Assembly (NCBI GenBank): GCA_964658655.1
Contig: CAZZZL010000013.1
Coordinates: 21,590 to 85,589, forward strand
DNA length: 64,000 bases
Direction of reading: 5' to 3'
From: G963692885 sp964658655
Lineage (GTDB): Bacteria > Acidobacteriota > Terriglobia > Terriglobales > Acidobacteriaceae
Positions within the stretch are counted from its first letter, which is position 1, and each line of letters begins with the position of its first letter. The notes under the pieces were generated by a model, which saw only the letters and a program-made list of their open reading frames with translations, had not been told where the DNA came from and ran no database searches. Positions 42,744 through 53,033 of this stretch are shown piece after piece. The position numbers and the translations under genes were made by a program.

Positions 42744-44063
42744 ATGACAGTCAAGAGCTCATCCGCAGCGATCCTGCATAAAATCGCCATGCCGCGCCGT
42801 CCCGAACTGGACGCGCTGCGCGGACTCTTCCTGGTCTGGATGACGCTCACGCACCTGCCCACGCGCATGAGCGATGTCGTCAACACCCCCTTCGGCTTCG
42901 TCTCCTCGGCCGACGGGTTCGTCTTCCTTTCCGCCATGCTGGTCAGCACCATCTACCTGCGGCAATCCAATGGAGACCACGACATCCTGCGCCAGAAGCT
43001 ATGGAAGCGCGCGCTTCGCGTGTACATTTATCACGTCATCCTGCTGGCCGTCGCCTTCACCGTGATCGCGACCATCGCCGTCACCAAGCATCGCGTCGCG
43101 CTTACCAACCTGTTCGACTTCTACATCGCGCATCCCTTCGTCGCCATTATCGGCTCCCTGCTGCTGATCTACTGCCCGCCTCTGCTCGACATTTTGCCGA
43201 TGTATGTGCTGTTCCTGCTCATGTCGCCATTCGTGCTGTATGCGGCCATAAAGCGAGGCTGGACGGTAGTCGTCAGCGGCAGCCTGCTTGTGTGGCTGGC
43301 TGCGCAGTTCGGTCTGCGTGTGATCGCGCACAACTTCGTGGTGAAAGTCACGCACCTTCCCATCCCTCTGCAGGAGACGGGCGCGTTCGATCTCTTCAGC
43401 TGGCAGTGGATCTGGATCTCCGGCATGTGGATCGGCGCACGCTCCGCCGAAGGTAAGAACCCACTCAGCTACATCACCGGCAAATGGACGGTGCTCTGTG
43501 CCGCGCTCTGCATCTTCTTCATCGGCGTCCGCCACGTCTGGTTTGGACCGAATCTTACACCGGAGCATTTCGGTTACGCCCTTGACAAGTGGCGCATCGG
43601 CCCGCTCCGCCTCGTCAACCTGGTCGCCTGTGCCGGCGTTATCTACTGGTTGCGTGAATACGTAAAGAAGCTCGTCTCCCACGAGCCTTTCCTCACGCTC
43701 GGCGCCGCTTCCATGGAAGTCTTCTGCACCCACCTGCTTTTCGTTTTCGTAGGACTGGCGCTCCTCTACAATGAAGTGCCGCAACTGCACGGCATCTACG
43801 CCATGCTGCTGCTGACCGCGACGTTCTCAGGTTTGCTGTTCGTTGCCACCCGCCAGGTGCGTAAGAAGCAGGAAGAGCGTCGCGCCCGAAAAGCTGCAGA
43901 AGCCGCGCGAAACCAGTCACCACCTGTCGGTGAAAACTCGCACACCCTGCAGAATGCCCATCCGCAGTCGGAAGCGATCCCTTTAGGTGAACTTGAAGTA
44001 GCTGCCGATGGAACCGCCGCGATTGTGCCGGCCAGCCCGCTTGACTACGCATCTTTAAAATAG
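42744..44063 (+). CDS. OpgC-like membrane acyltransferase
   Basis: A 439-residue integral membrane protein with about ten helices, related to OpgC/acyltransferase-3 proteins. The start RRPELDALRGLFLVWMTLTH, with the conserved H after a short helix, and DGFVFLSAMLVSTIYLRQ are typical of the OpgC_C family. OpgC succinylates osmoregulated periplasmic glucans in proteobacteria; the acceptor here is unknown. The C-terminal 70 residues are hydrophilic and low-complexity (VRKKQEERRARKAAEAARN) and probably cytoplasmic. No glucan synthesis genes are adjacent. Convergent with mqnE. Confidence 0.82.
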   Translation: MTVKSSSAAILHKIAMPRRPELDALRGLFLVWMTLTHLPTRMSDVVNTPFGFVSSADGFVFLSAMLVSTIYLRQSNGDHDILRQKLWKRALRVYIYHVILLAVAFTVIATIAVTKHRVALTNLFDFYIAHPFVAIIGSLLLIYCPPLLDILPMYVLFLLMSPFVLYAAIKRGWTVVVSGSLLVWLAAQFGLRVIAHNFVVKVTHLPIPLQETGAFDLFSWQWIWISGMWIGARSAEGKNPLSYITGKWTVLCAALCIFFIGVRHVWFGPNLTPEHFGYALDKWRIGPLRLVNLVACAGVIYWLREYVKKLVSHEPFLTLGAASMEVFCTHLLFVFVGLALLYNEVPQLHGIYAMLLLTATFSGLLFVATRQVRKKQEERRARKAAEAARNQSPPVGENSHTLQNAHPQSEAIPLGELEVAADGTAAIVPASPLDYASLK

Positions 44064-44105
44064 AGCGGATTCTTGAGCTGTCGAGCCCGCCGGCAAAATC
44101 TCTGT

Positions 44106-45266
44106 CTAGACGCCGACCGTAAAGCTCTCTTCACTGCGCGTAACAGGCCTGTACAGCGTATCCCGTTCGATCGGCACGCGCCCTGCCTCCTGGATCATCC
44201 GCTGCAGGTCCTGCATACGCATGCCCTGCGGCGTCGTCGCCCCGGCGTCGTGATAAATTTTCTCTTCGACGACCGTTCCGTCCACGTCATCCGCACCGAA
44301 TCGCAGCGCAATCTGCGCCATCGGCGCGCTCACCATCTGCCAGTAACTCTTTACATGCGGAAAGTTATCGAGCATCAGCCGGCCAACGGCAATCTGCCGC
44401 AGGTCTTCCAGGCCGGTCGTCCGCGGCAGGTGGTCCAGCGCCGTGTTGTCCGGATGAAATGCCAGCGGAATAAATGTCTGGAAGCCGCCGGTTTCGTCCT
44501 GTACCTCGCGCAGGCGGACCATGTGGTCCACGCGATCTTCATTGTTCTCGACATGCCCGTAGAGCATCGTCGCATTCGAGCGCAGTCCGGCCTGGTGGAC
44601 CAGCTTCGCGGTCTCCAGCCAGTCGCCGCCATCGATCTTATGGTCGCAGATGATATGCCGCACACGATCTGAGAAAATTTCCGCGCCGCCCCCCGGCATC
44701 GAGTCCACGCCGGAAGCTTTCAGCTTTTCGATCGTCTCCTGAACAGTCAGCTTGGCCCGCTTCGCCAGGAAGGAAATCTCGACCATCGTGAAGGCTTTGA
44801 TATGCACGTTAGGAAACCGCTGCTTCAGGCCGGACATCAGCGCTGTGAAGTATTCCAGCGGCAGGTCAGGATGCAGGCCACCGACCAGGTGAAACTCGGT
44901 CACTGCGTCACTATAGCCCTGCGCCGCCGCGGCCCACGCCTCTTCGAGTTCCATGGTGTAGGCACCTTCCGTACCCTTCTTCCGGCCGAATGCGCAGAGG
45001 CGACATGCGGCAACACAAACGTTGGTCGGATTGATATGCCGGTTTACGTTGAAGTACGTGCGATCGCCGTGCATCTGCTCGCGTACCCAGTTCGCCAGCC
45101 AGCCGACAGCCAGGATGTCCTTCGACTCATACAGCGCAACTCCATCTTCAAAGGACAGGCGCGCCTTCGCAAATACCTTGTCGGCCAGCGTTGCAAGCCG
45201 CGCGTCGAACGTACGGAAACCGTTGTTGGCAGCCGCACTGAACCGAGTTGACGAAGAGGGAAACAT
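44106..45266 (-). CDS. mqnE: Aminofutalosine synthase
   Basis: A radical SAM enzyme of the futalosine route to menaquinone; it joins 3-[(1-carboxyvinyl)oxy]benzoate with SAM to form aminofutalosine. The 386-residue protein has the cluster motif CVAACRLC (C84, C88, C91), preceded by HINPTNV. Family segments include FHLVGGLHPDLPLEYF, KAFTMVEISFLAKRA, MPGGGAEIFSDRVRHIICDH and the late PMAQIALRFGADDVDGTVVE. I place the start at ATG 45266; the frame extends 16 codons to a GTG without a ribosome site. mqnD of the same pathway is in the window at 61318, not adjacent. This implies menaquinone-based respiration without the classical men genes. Confidence 0.9.
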   Translation of the reverse strand: MFPSSSTRFSAAANNGFRTFDARLATLADKVFAKARLSFEDGVALYESKDILAVGWLANWVREQMHGDRTYFNVNRHINPTNVCVAACRLCAFGRKKGTEGAYTMELEEAWAAAAQGYSDAVTEFHLVGGLHPDLPLEYFTALMSGLKQRFPNVHIKAFTMVEISFLAKRAKLTVQETIEKLKASGVDSMPGGGAEIFSDRVRHIICDHKIDGGDWLETAKLVHQAGLRSNATMLYGHVENNEDRVDHMVRLREVQDETGGFQTFIPLAFHPDNTALDHLPRTTGLEDLRQIAVGRLMLDNFPHVKSYWQMVSAPMAQIALRFGADDVDGTVVEEKIYHDAGATTPQGMRMQDLQRMIQEAGRVPIERDTLYRPVTRSEESFTVGV

Positions 45267-45355
45267 CGGCGAATTCACAGTTATATGATAGCGCCCGTCC
45301 CTTGCAGGCTTCACTATCAGATGGCGAGTGTTGGTTACGTCAAGATTTCACCTAT

Positions 45356-45378
45356 ATCCTGCCACGGGCTGGCAGGAT
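45356..45378. repeat. Perfect 9-bp inverted repeat
   Basis: ATCCTGCCA (45356-45364) and TGGCAGGAT (45370-45378) enclose five bases, CGGGC. It lies in the divergent region between mqnE and the secreted protein gene at 45453. Could be an operator or RNA hairpin; no T-run follows on either strand. Confidence 0.5.
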
Positions 45379-45452
45379 GTCGGTCTTGCCCTGCTGATAC
45401 TATGCGGGGGAAAGCTCTCACTTCTGCCGGCACACGTTTACCCGGAAGGTCT

Positions 45453-45995
45453 ATGCGCCTGTTGTCCTGTCTTGCGTTGATGGTAGTGCTGGTTTCTCCC
45501 GTGTGCTCTGTGTCTGCGCAGCCGAAGCTCCAGCTGCCGACAGTCAGTTCCTATGCGATTGATAAATCGAAAGTCACGCTGCCCGACGATCTATCCGGTG
45601 CCGAAAACATCCTGATCCTCTACTTCGAACCTGACCAGAACAGCGGCGCACTGGCCTGGCAGTACGGCATCGAATCGATCCGTGCCCAGCACGCCAATTT
45701 TCCTATCTATCTGCTGCCTGTATATGGCCGCGAAAACTTTCTCGCCCGCTGGTGGATCGATGCTTCCATTCGCAGCAACGCCCCGGCCACGCAGGACCGC
45801 AGACTGACGATCCCATTGTTCGTCGAAAAGAAGAACTTCCTCGCGGCCCTAGCCATTGAAAATGAAAAGAAGCCGCTAGTGCTGCTGACCGATAAAGCCG
45901 GCCATGTGCAGTGGAAGCAGCAGGGCGATTACGACCGCAATAAACTGGTGAGCCTCGAAGCCGCATTCGCCGAAAGCCACGTCGCGGCCCACTGA
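45453..45995 (+). CDS. Secreted thioredoxin-fold (ATP10-like) protein without CxxC
   Basis: A 180-residue protein with a signal peptide (MRLLSCLALMVVLVSPVCSV, cleavage near SAQ). The mature part has the order of an ATP10-like thioredoxin-fold domain: LSGAENILILYFEPDQN, FPIYLLPVYGR, DRRLTIPLFVEKKNFLAALA, and KPLVLLTDKAGHVQWKQQGD. The thioredoxin Cys pair is missing, so it is not a disulfide oxidoreductase. In mitochondria ATP10 helps assemble ATP synthase; the bacterial relatives have no settled role. ATG 45453 is preferred because it begins the signal peptide. Its last 67 bases overlap the convergent GNAT gene. Confidence 0.6.
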   Translation: MRLLSCLALMVVLVSPVCSVSAQPKLQLPTVSSYAIDKSKVTLPDDLSGAENILILYFEPDQNSGALAWQYGIESIRAQHANFPIYLLPVYGRENFLARWWIDASIRSNAPATQDRRLTIPLFVEKKNFLAALAIENEKKPLVLLTDKAGHVQWKQQGDYDRNKLVSLEAAFAESHVAAH

Positions 45996-46468
45996 GTCAA
46001 TGTGAGCCCCCTTCCGGCCTGCAAGAGCTTGCTCATCGTGAACGCATCCAGCACTCCGTTGTAGTACCCCTCTATGCGACCCGTCAGACTGAAGCCGCGC
46101 CTCCTGTAGAAGGCCTGCGCACCAACGTTATCGACAGCCACCTCGAGCGAGATCATCGCGCACCTGGCATCAAGAAAGTGATCTTCCGCTGCGTCCATGA
46201 GCCGATTAGCCACGCCACTGCGACGTGCCGCAGGCGCAACGTCGATCGTTACGACATGCGCAGCCTTTTTCGGTCGCTGATTCCACTCAGCAATAAGAAA
46301 GCCGGCCATCTGGCCGGCTTTCTCTGCCACGATCGCGAAGGCTGACGGCCTCGCGATAAAGTACCCCAGTTCCGCTTTTGAATATGCAATGCCTGGAGGA
46401 AAGCAGACCTGGTCAAGCGCGAAAGCCTCGTCCAGATCTGCTCGTTCCAACGGCCGTACAACCAGCAA
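45929..46468 (-). CDS. GNAT-family N-acetyltransferase (RimI-like)
   Basis: A 179-residue acetyltransferase. The fold is clear in LVVRPLERADLDEAFALDQV, MAGFLIAEWN, VVTIDVAPAARRSGVANRLM (the acetyl-CoA-binding R/Q-x-x-G-x-A/G region) and VDNVGAQAFYRRRGFSLTGR. This matches RimI-type enzymes that acetylate N-terminal amines of proteins, but the substrate is not certain. It starts at TTG, five bases after the stop of the beta-propeller gene, so it is likely co-transcribed. The last 22 codons overlap the convergent secreted-protein gene and are not family-like (WAATWLSANAASRLTSLL). Confidence 0.8.
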   Translation of the reverse strand: MLVVRPLERADLDEAFALDQVCFPPGIAYSKAELGYFIARPSAFAIVAEKAGQMAGFLIAEWNQRPKKAAHVVTIDVAPAARRSGVANRLMDAAEDHFLDARCAMISLEVAVDNVGAQAFYRRRGFSLTGRIEGYYNGVLDAFTMSKLLQAGRGLTLTQWAATWLSANAASRLTSLLRS

Positions 46469-46473
46469 TGTCG

Positions 46474-48501
46474 TTAGCGGCCGCCCATCGATCCGGCGCT
46501 TCCACCCTGCAGCTGCGGTTGCACAATGACCCCGTTATAAAGCGAAGCGCCCATCAATCGGCCGCCGAGAGAACGCACCGCACGTGTATTCCAGCCAGCG
46601 TCCCACCATTTGAAGTCGTGGGTCTTTTCATCGACCGCGAATACAAATGTCGAGTTCCACGAAGTCACCATGATGCGCTTCAAGTCGCTGTCATAGCTCA
46701 GGTTGTTGATGTTCGAGATCGGCAGGTTCTTGTCCTGGGTCCAGGTCGCGCCTTTGTCATCGCTGTAGAAGACGCCTTCGCGGCCGCCAATCCACAGGCT
46801 GCCACCTGGTGCGACTGCGATCGAACTCGCAGCTGTCAGCGGAGCAGGCAGTGTCAAAGGCTGCCATGCCTTTCCGCCATCCTGCGAGACCGCGATACTG
46901 TCGCGACGCGAAGCCAGAACAGTCTCACCCGCTGAGCGAATCGCCTGGTAATCCGCCTTGCTCAGCACGGGGCCGCCCTGCCAGGTTCCACCCTGGTTGT
47001 CACTTTGATAGATACCAGTGGACGTTGCCGCATACCAGCTTGCCTGCGAAAGATCGAGACTGTAAACCCGGCCTTCGATCATTCCCATGTCTTTCGTAAC
47101 CGTCTTGGTGTCTTTGACCTTCTTCTTTTTGCGGATCACCGTGACCGTCTTTTGTTCCGTCTGCACCACCTTGCCGATCGGCTGCCAGGTGGAGTTGTTC
47201 CAGCGGAAAATGCCATGTCCCGTGCCGGCCAGCAGTGTGCCATCTGGCGCCTGGGCCAGGCTGAATACATCGCGCCCATCGAGCCCGCTGCTCTTCTGCT
47301 CCCAGGTCTTGCCGCTGTCATTCGATATGAAAACACCGCCATACACCTTGTCGTTCACCACGCCGACATAGATTGTCTGTGGATTTTTCCCGTCCACCAC
47401 CAGCGCAGACACCTGCCGTTGTGAGAAACCACCATTCGCCGGCTTGAAGCTGACCGCCTGGTCGTTGCTCATTAGCACGCCGCTGCGATCCGTGGCGAGC
47501 AGTACATGCTGGCTGTTCTTCGGGTCGATATAAATGTCATTGATGATGACATCCGGGCCGGTAAGCCGCGACCAGTTGGTTCCCGCGGAAGTGGTGCGAT
47601 ATAAGCCTTCCGTCGTACCGCCATACACGATGCTGGAGTTGGTCGGATCCTGCATCAGTACACGCGTGCGGCGCGCCGTGGAAGGAATGCCCTGGATCTT
47701 CTTGTACTCCTCGCCGCCGTTCTCACTCTTGTAAATCCCCGAGCAGGCGCTCGTGTACACAGTTTGCGGCGACTTGGGGTCGATGATGATCGAGAACACA
47801 TCCGAATCGTCGATCAGACCATTCTTGATATTGTGCCAGTTGGCGCCATCATCCGTCGTCTTCCATGGCAGGTGCCAGGTACCGGCATAGATCGTATGCG
47901 GATCTTTCGGATCGATCGCGATCGACTCAACCTCGTGCAGCTCGTTGCTGCTTGGTGGGCTGATCTGCTTCCAGCTCGCGCCTGCGTCATCACTCTCGAA
48001 AATTCCCTTGAGCGCACCGGCGACCAGTTCCTTCGGATTGGAAGGAGCCTGCACCAGCGCACGCACCGACTGGCCGTCCATCGTCGCGGCTTTCGTCCAG
48101 CTCTCGCCCGAATCGTGGCTGATAAAGATGCCGCCATCCGGATGGTCCACTACCCACGCACCCACGTACAGGGTCTTCGGATCAGACTGGTCGACGACAA
48201 TATTGTCGATGATCAGATCGTCCTTCTTGGAAAGCTTGGCCAGTCGCTGCCAGGTCGCGCCGTTGTCCTGGCTCTGATAAATCCAGCTGTTCGTCGTACC
48301 GAGAAAGATGTGGCTGCTGTTTGTCGGGTCACCGGCGAAGGCGCGCGCATCCCCACCGTCCGGGCCAACGGGCACCCAGGCACTGGCAGAAGGGCTGGGA
48401 CTTGTAGTGGTTGCGGCGAGGGCGAGCGGTAACAGGCAGAGAGATAGAGCAGAGAGCATGCCCGCAAGGACAGGTCTCGACATGAGGGATTTTTGCTTCA
48501 A
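46474..48501 (-). CDS. Secreted Asp-box (BNR/sortilin-like) beta-propeller
   Basis: A 675-residue protein with a signal peptide (about 29 residues, ending LALA). It consists almost entirely of beta-propeller repeats bearing Asp-boxes of the form S-x-D-x-G-x-x-W: SQDNGATW, SHDSGESW, SDDAGASW, SNDSGKTW, SDNQGGTW, SQDGGKAW, SDDKGATW. Each follows an IDPKDPHTIYAGT-like strand. The series resembles the VPS10/sortilin and WD40/YVTN repeat families. There is no catalytic signature of a sialidase or xyloglucanase that I can identify. Probably exported to the periplasm or outside and used for binding or as a scaffold. It is upstream of the GNAT gene with five bases between. Confidence 0.82.
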   Translation of the reverse strand: MKQKSLMSRPVLAGMLSALSLCLLPLALAATTTSPSPSASAWVPVGPDGGDARAFAGDPTNSSHIFLGTTNSWIYQSQDNGATWQRLAKLSKKDDLIIDNIVVDQSDPKTLYVGAWVVDHPDGGIFISHDSGESWTKAATMDGQSVRALVQAPSNPKELVAGALKGIFESDDAGASWKQISPPSSNELHEVESIAIDPKDPHTIYAGTWHLPWKTTDDGANWHNIKNGLIDDSDVFSIIIDPKSPQTVYTSACSGIYKSENGGEEYKKIQGIPSTARRTRVLMQDPTNSSIVYGGTTEGLYRTTSAGTNWSRLTGPDVIINDIYIDPKNSQHVLLATDRSGVLMSNDQAVSFKPANGGFSQRQVSALVVDGKNPQTIYVGVVNDKVYGGVFISNDSGKTWEQKSSGLDGRDVFSLAQAPDGTLLAGTGHGIFRWNNSTWQPIGKVVQTEQKTVTVIRKKKKVKDTKTVTKDMGMIEGRVYSLDLSQASWYAATSTGIYQSDNQGGTWQGGPVLSKADYQAIRSAGETVLASRRDSIAVSQDGGKAWQPLTLPAPLTAASSIAVAPGGSLWIGGREGVFYSDDKGATWTQDKNLPISNINNLSYDSDLKRIMVTSWNSTFVFAVDEKTHDFKWWDAGWNTRAVRSLGGRLMGASLYNGVIVQPQLQGGSAGSMGGR

Positions 48502-48638
48502 AATACACGTCCTTTACTGCGGGTACAGGGGCGAAGCCCAAGGGATTATTGCAAGGATAAAATGCAAACTCGGTAGCTTTCAATACATCGAGCGGGGCAG
48601 GTACCCAACTAAGAACAAGAAGTAAGCTCTGGACAAAA

Positions 48639-48670
48639 AAGAAGGCTGACCCTTTCGGGTCAGCCTTCTT
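48639..48670 (-). terminator. Strong intrinsic terminator of the OmpA-type porin gene
   Basis: A 14-bp perfect stem (48639-48652 with 48657-48670) with a TTTC loop on the plus strand. On the minus strand it is followed by a run of T. It starts 20 bases after the porin stop codon at 48690. Confidence 0.92.
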
Positions 48671-48689
48671 CTGTTTGCACAGCTACGGA

Positions 48690-50378
48690 TTACTTAGCTG
48701 CCTTCTTCTTGTGGTGGTGCATTGGTTTCTTGGTTGGTGTTGCCATCACAGCCGACTCATCCACTGCAGTTGTGCCCTGGATGTCGTTGTCGAAGGTTGC
48801 GCCGGCAGGTACAAGGTAGTTTTCGACTTCCTTGTTGCCCTGTGTTCCGGTGCGTACCGAGATGCGGGAGGCGTCAATACCCTTCTCCTTCACCAGGTAC
48901 TCCTTCGTGTTGACTGCGCGCAGCGGAGCGAGTTTCGCTGCACCCTTCTCGCTTGGATCGGCTTCGCCTACCAGGACAGCCGAGGCATCCGCCTGGCGCT
49001 GGAGGTTCAGTGCGACATCATCAAGGCAGGCCTTCGCTTCGTTGTCGACGCGTGCCGGACGCTTCTTATCGCGGCCGAACGTGATCGAGCAAAGCGTGGA
49101 CGTCTTGGGTGCCGGTGGCGGCGGTGGCGCCTGAACGCTTACCGACGTGGTCGAGGTAGCTGTCTGACCCTTGTCATCCGCGACGTTGCAGGTCACGGTG
49201 ATGGAGCCGGCAGGTGCACCGGTGGTGGAGAGGGTAGCCGTGTTACCGGTACCGTTCACCGTGCCAGCCGTTGCGCTGTAGGTGTAGGTCAGAGGACGGT
49301 TCTGCGGGCTGACGCCTTGAGCAGTGATGGTCGAGCTATCGCCCGGGTTCACAGTCGTCGGGTTGGCCGAGCAGGAGATGGTTGGCGGCTCGAACTGCTT
49401 GACTTCAAACGTCGAAGTGCAATCCGCGAACATGCCCGGCTTCGTGCCCTCCGAAACATGGCCGGTCACGGTGTAGCTGCCCGGGTTCAAACCGTTGGTA
49501 TCGACATTGCCGGTGGACGTATCGCCCGTTACCTTCACACCGTTGGTGCCGGTCCAGGTATAGCTGGCTGTCTTCTTCGGGTTAAGATTGGTCGCGGTAC
49601 CGGTAATCGTGATCGGATCGCCGGGGTACACAGAAGCAGGGCTGGCCGTGCAGGCATACATGACGGGCGGCGGCGGAACGATGCTGCCGAGATGGTAGAG
49701 CAGACCTGCGCTCAAACGGGCGTTGTCCAGGTTTGCGCGACCACCGGTCGGGTATGGGCTCTGAGGGCCGAAATCCGCGTGGTAGTAGGTGTAGTCCGCC
49801 TGGAATACGCGGATGCCGAAGTGCTTGCCGAGGTCATAATCGAGACCGCCGCCTACAGCCAGCGTCGGACCCCAGGTATAAGGCTCATGAACTGCGCCGC
49901 CGAGCCTCACAGCACCTGCATTGGCGTGGACAAACGGCGTGATGTCGCCGGTCGGGTAGCGGAATACAATACCCAGCGCGCCTTCGTAGGCGCCGTCATT
50001 GTTGCCATCGGGATGAGCGCCAATCTCGACCTGCCCACCGACGTAGCGGTTGAAGAAATAATTGACACTGCCCAACGCACCATAGTCAACAGACGAATAC
50101 TTGACCGGACCTACTACTCCGATGGTATCGCCGCCCGGAACCGTGATGTTGCCATGTGGGGCCAGGTACGAATATCCGGCAAATATGTCAATGCGTGAAG
50201 CATACGGCGCCGTCGGTGCCATGGGCTTCGTTGATGTAGGCGTCCCCTGAGTTGAACTCTGAGCCGAACTTGATGAAGTGTTCGACGCATCCTGCGCCAG
50301 CAGACTCGATGTTCCGAGACCAGCAGCACAGGTGACGATCAGAATCCGGCTCAGAGAAGATAAAGAGCGAAATTGCAT
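48690..50378 (-). CDS. Outer-membrane beta-barrel protein with Ig-like repeats and OmpA domain
   Basis: A 562-residue protein with a signal peptide (to about SSLLAQ). Residues 45-210 are an eight-stranded OmpA-like barrel (RIDIFAGYSYLAPHGN, YFFNRYVGGQVEIGAHPD, FGIRVFQADYTYYHADF). Two PKD/Ig-like domains follow (ASVYPGDPITITGTATNLNP; SANPTTVNPGDSSTITAQGV), then a proline linker. The C-terminal domain of about 110 residues (LCSITFGRDKKRPARVDNEA...ISVRTGTQ) is OmpA-like in outline and may bind peptidoglycan. A basic tail (KKPMHHHKKKAAK) closes the protein. ATG 50378 has GGAGGA seven bases upstream. Likely an abundant structural porin of the acidobacterial envelope. Confidence 0.85.
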   Translation of the reverse strand: MQFRSLSSLSRILIVTCAAGLGTSSLLAQDASNTSSSSAQSSTQGTPTSTKPMAPTAPYASRIDIFAGYSYLAPHGNITVPGGDTIGVVGPVKYSSVDYGALGSVNYFFNRYVGGQVEIGAHPDGNNDGAYEGALGIVFRYPTGDITPFVHANAGAVRLGGAVHEPYTWGPTLAVGGGLDYDLGKHFGIRVFQADYTYYHADFGPQSPYPTGGRANLDNARLSAGLLYHLGSIVPPPPVMYACTASPASVYPGDPITITGTATNLNPKKTASYTWTGTNGVKVTGDTSTGNVDTNGLNPGSYTVTGHVSEGTKPGMFADCTSTFEVKQFEPPTISCSANPTTVNPGDSSTITAQGVSPQNRPLTYTYSATAGTVNGTGNTATLSTTGAPAGSITVTCNVADDKGQTATSTTSVSVQAPPPPPAPKTSTLCSITFGRDKKRPARVDNEAKACLDDVALNLQRQADASAVLVGEADPSEKGAAKLAPLRAVNTKEYLVKEKGIDASRISVRTGTQGNKEVENYLVPAGATFDNDIQGTTAVDESAVMATPTKKPMHHHKKKAAK

Positions 50379-50680
50379 GCGTCTATCCTCCGCAACCAAA
50401 CTGAAAATCAAAACAAATAACAAAAACACGCAAATTTAGTCAGCTTCACTTCTAAAAACTTCATCTGGCTGAAATTCGCGCATTGGAGACGCCACCACGC
50501 GTTCCCCTACGTTAGAGCACAATTTTAATAGAGAGTTGCCTAAGAATCTCAACAGCTTAAGCCAAGAATCATCTCAGTAACCCAAAATAGGTAGCTCAGG
50601 TAATCAACTGTCTCGTGGAACTTTTACATCCCTGAGAATAGTAGCGACAAAATCCGCCTAAGTCCAAACAAAAGAAAGCC
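50379..50680. other. AT-rich intergenic region upstream of the porin
   Basis: A 302-bp region between the nuoB stop and the porin start, both on the minus strand. It is clearly richer in A+T than its surroundings, contains a candidate promoter at 50525-50552, and has no gene. Confidence 0.55.
50525..50552 (-). promoter_or_regulatory. Candidate sigma-70 promoter of the porin gene
   Basis: On the minus strand TTGAGA (50547-50552) and TATTAA (50525-50530) are separated by 16 bases. Five of six and four of six positions match the consensus. It would give a leader of about 140 bases. Confidence 0.35.
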
Positions 50681-51253
50681 TTACTGTAGATTCAGTGCGC
50701 GTTTCATGCTGCCGCGTTCGTTCTGGATCTTCTCCTGGAGCAGTGTGATGGCATACATCAACTGCTCCGGCCGCGGCGGGCAGCCAGGCACATAAATGTC
50801 CACCGGGATGATCTGGTTCACACCCTGGACCAGTGCGTAATTGTTAAAGACGCCACCCGACGTGGCACAGGCGCCCATCGAAATCACCCACTTCGGCTCG
50901 GGCATCTGCTCGTAAAGGCGACGGATTACCGGGGCCATTTTCTGCGAGACGCGTCCCGCAATCACCATCAGGTCGGACTGGCGCGGCGACGGGCGGAACA
51001 CCTCTGCTCCGAAACGGGCAATATCGAAGCGTGACGCTCCCATCGACATCATCTCGATCGCGCAGCACGCGAGGCCAAATGTCATGGGCCATACGGAATT
51101 CTTGCGGACCCAGTTCACCGCGAAATCAAGTGAAGTCAGGATGATGCCGTCGGTCTGGTCCTGGCCAAAGCTGACTTCCTGGACCTTCTCCTGGTTTTTT
51201 GCACTTGATTCAAGCGCGCCAAAAAAATATTTATCGTGGACTTCCGTTGCCAT
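50681..51253 (-). CDS. nuoB: NADH-quinone oxidoreductase subunit B
   Basis: NuoB carries cluster N2 next to the quinone site of respiratory complex I. The 190-residue protein has the ligands C63 and C64 (FGLACCAIEMM), C129 (MGACATSGG) and C158 (YVPGCPPRPE), plus the conserved RFDIARFGAEVFRPSPRQSD loop. Residues 10-35 are a non-conserved front. Usually nuoB is followed by nuoC and nuoD; here the next gene downstream is an unrelated porin and upstream is amt in the other direction. It is therefore a solitary nuoB, perhaps one of two copies or a split complex I locus. No clear ribosome site precedes the ATG. Confidence 0.93.
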   Translation of the reverse strand: MATEVHDKYFFGALESSAKNQEKVQEVSFGQDQTDGIILTSLDFAVNWVRKNSVWPMTFGLACCAIEMMSMGASRFDIARFGAEVFRPSPRQSDLMVIAGRVSQKMAPVIRRLYEQMPEPKWVISMGACATSGGVFNNYALVQGVNQIIPVDIYVPGCPPRPEQLMYAITLLQEKIQNERGSMKRALNLQ

Positions 51254-51442
51254 GGGACAAGTATACCGCTACAAAGCGGCATAGATCAGTCATGGTATGC
51301 GCGAAATCTTCAGCAGCTTCCAGCGCGATTCTGTGTCACATTATTCGAGACACGTAGTAACGCGTCTGTTCAAACAATCTCAGCCCTTGTCTGCCTGAGG
51401 CGCGCTAAAAGGACGCACTGCCCTGCTCCACCTCACGGGCAA

Positions 51443-51458
51443 TGGCGTCGCCGTTGCA
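51443..51458 (+). promoter_or_regulatory. Sigma-54 promoter upstream of amt
   Basis: TGGCGTCGCCGTTGCA has the invariant GG (51444-51445) and GC (51456-51457) of -24/-12 promoters at the exact spacing, with TGGC and TTGCA matching the consensus. Predicted start is near 51469, giving a leader of about 59 bases before amt. Nitrogen genes amt-glnB-glnD lie downstream. Confidence 0.55.
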
Positions 51459-51527
51459 TGGCCCCCGTCCGGCCCGCGAACATTTCGCGATTTACTCGCG
51501 TTCCAAATTCTTCACGGATGGAGCAGC

Positions 51528-52949
<1,422 letters not shown>

Positions 52950-53033
52950 TGCGATCCTGCGTCGCCACGCCGCGCTAGTCTTTAGAAACACTCTTGCAAC
53001 GATTGATCCTAGATTTACTCCTGAGACTTAGAC

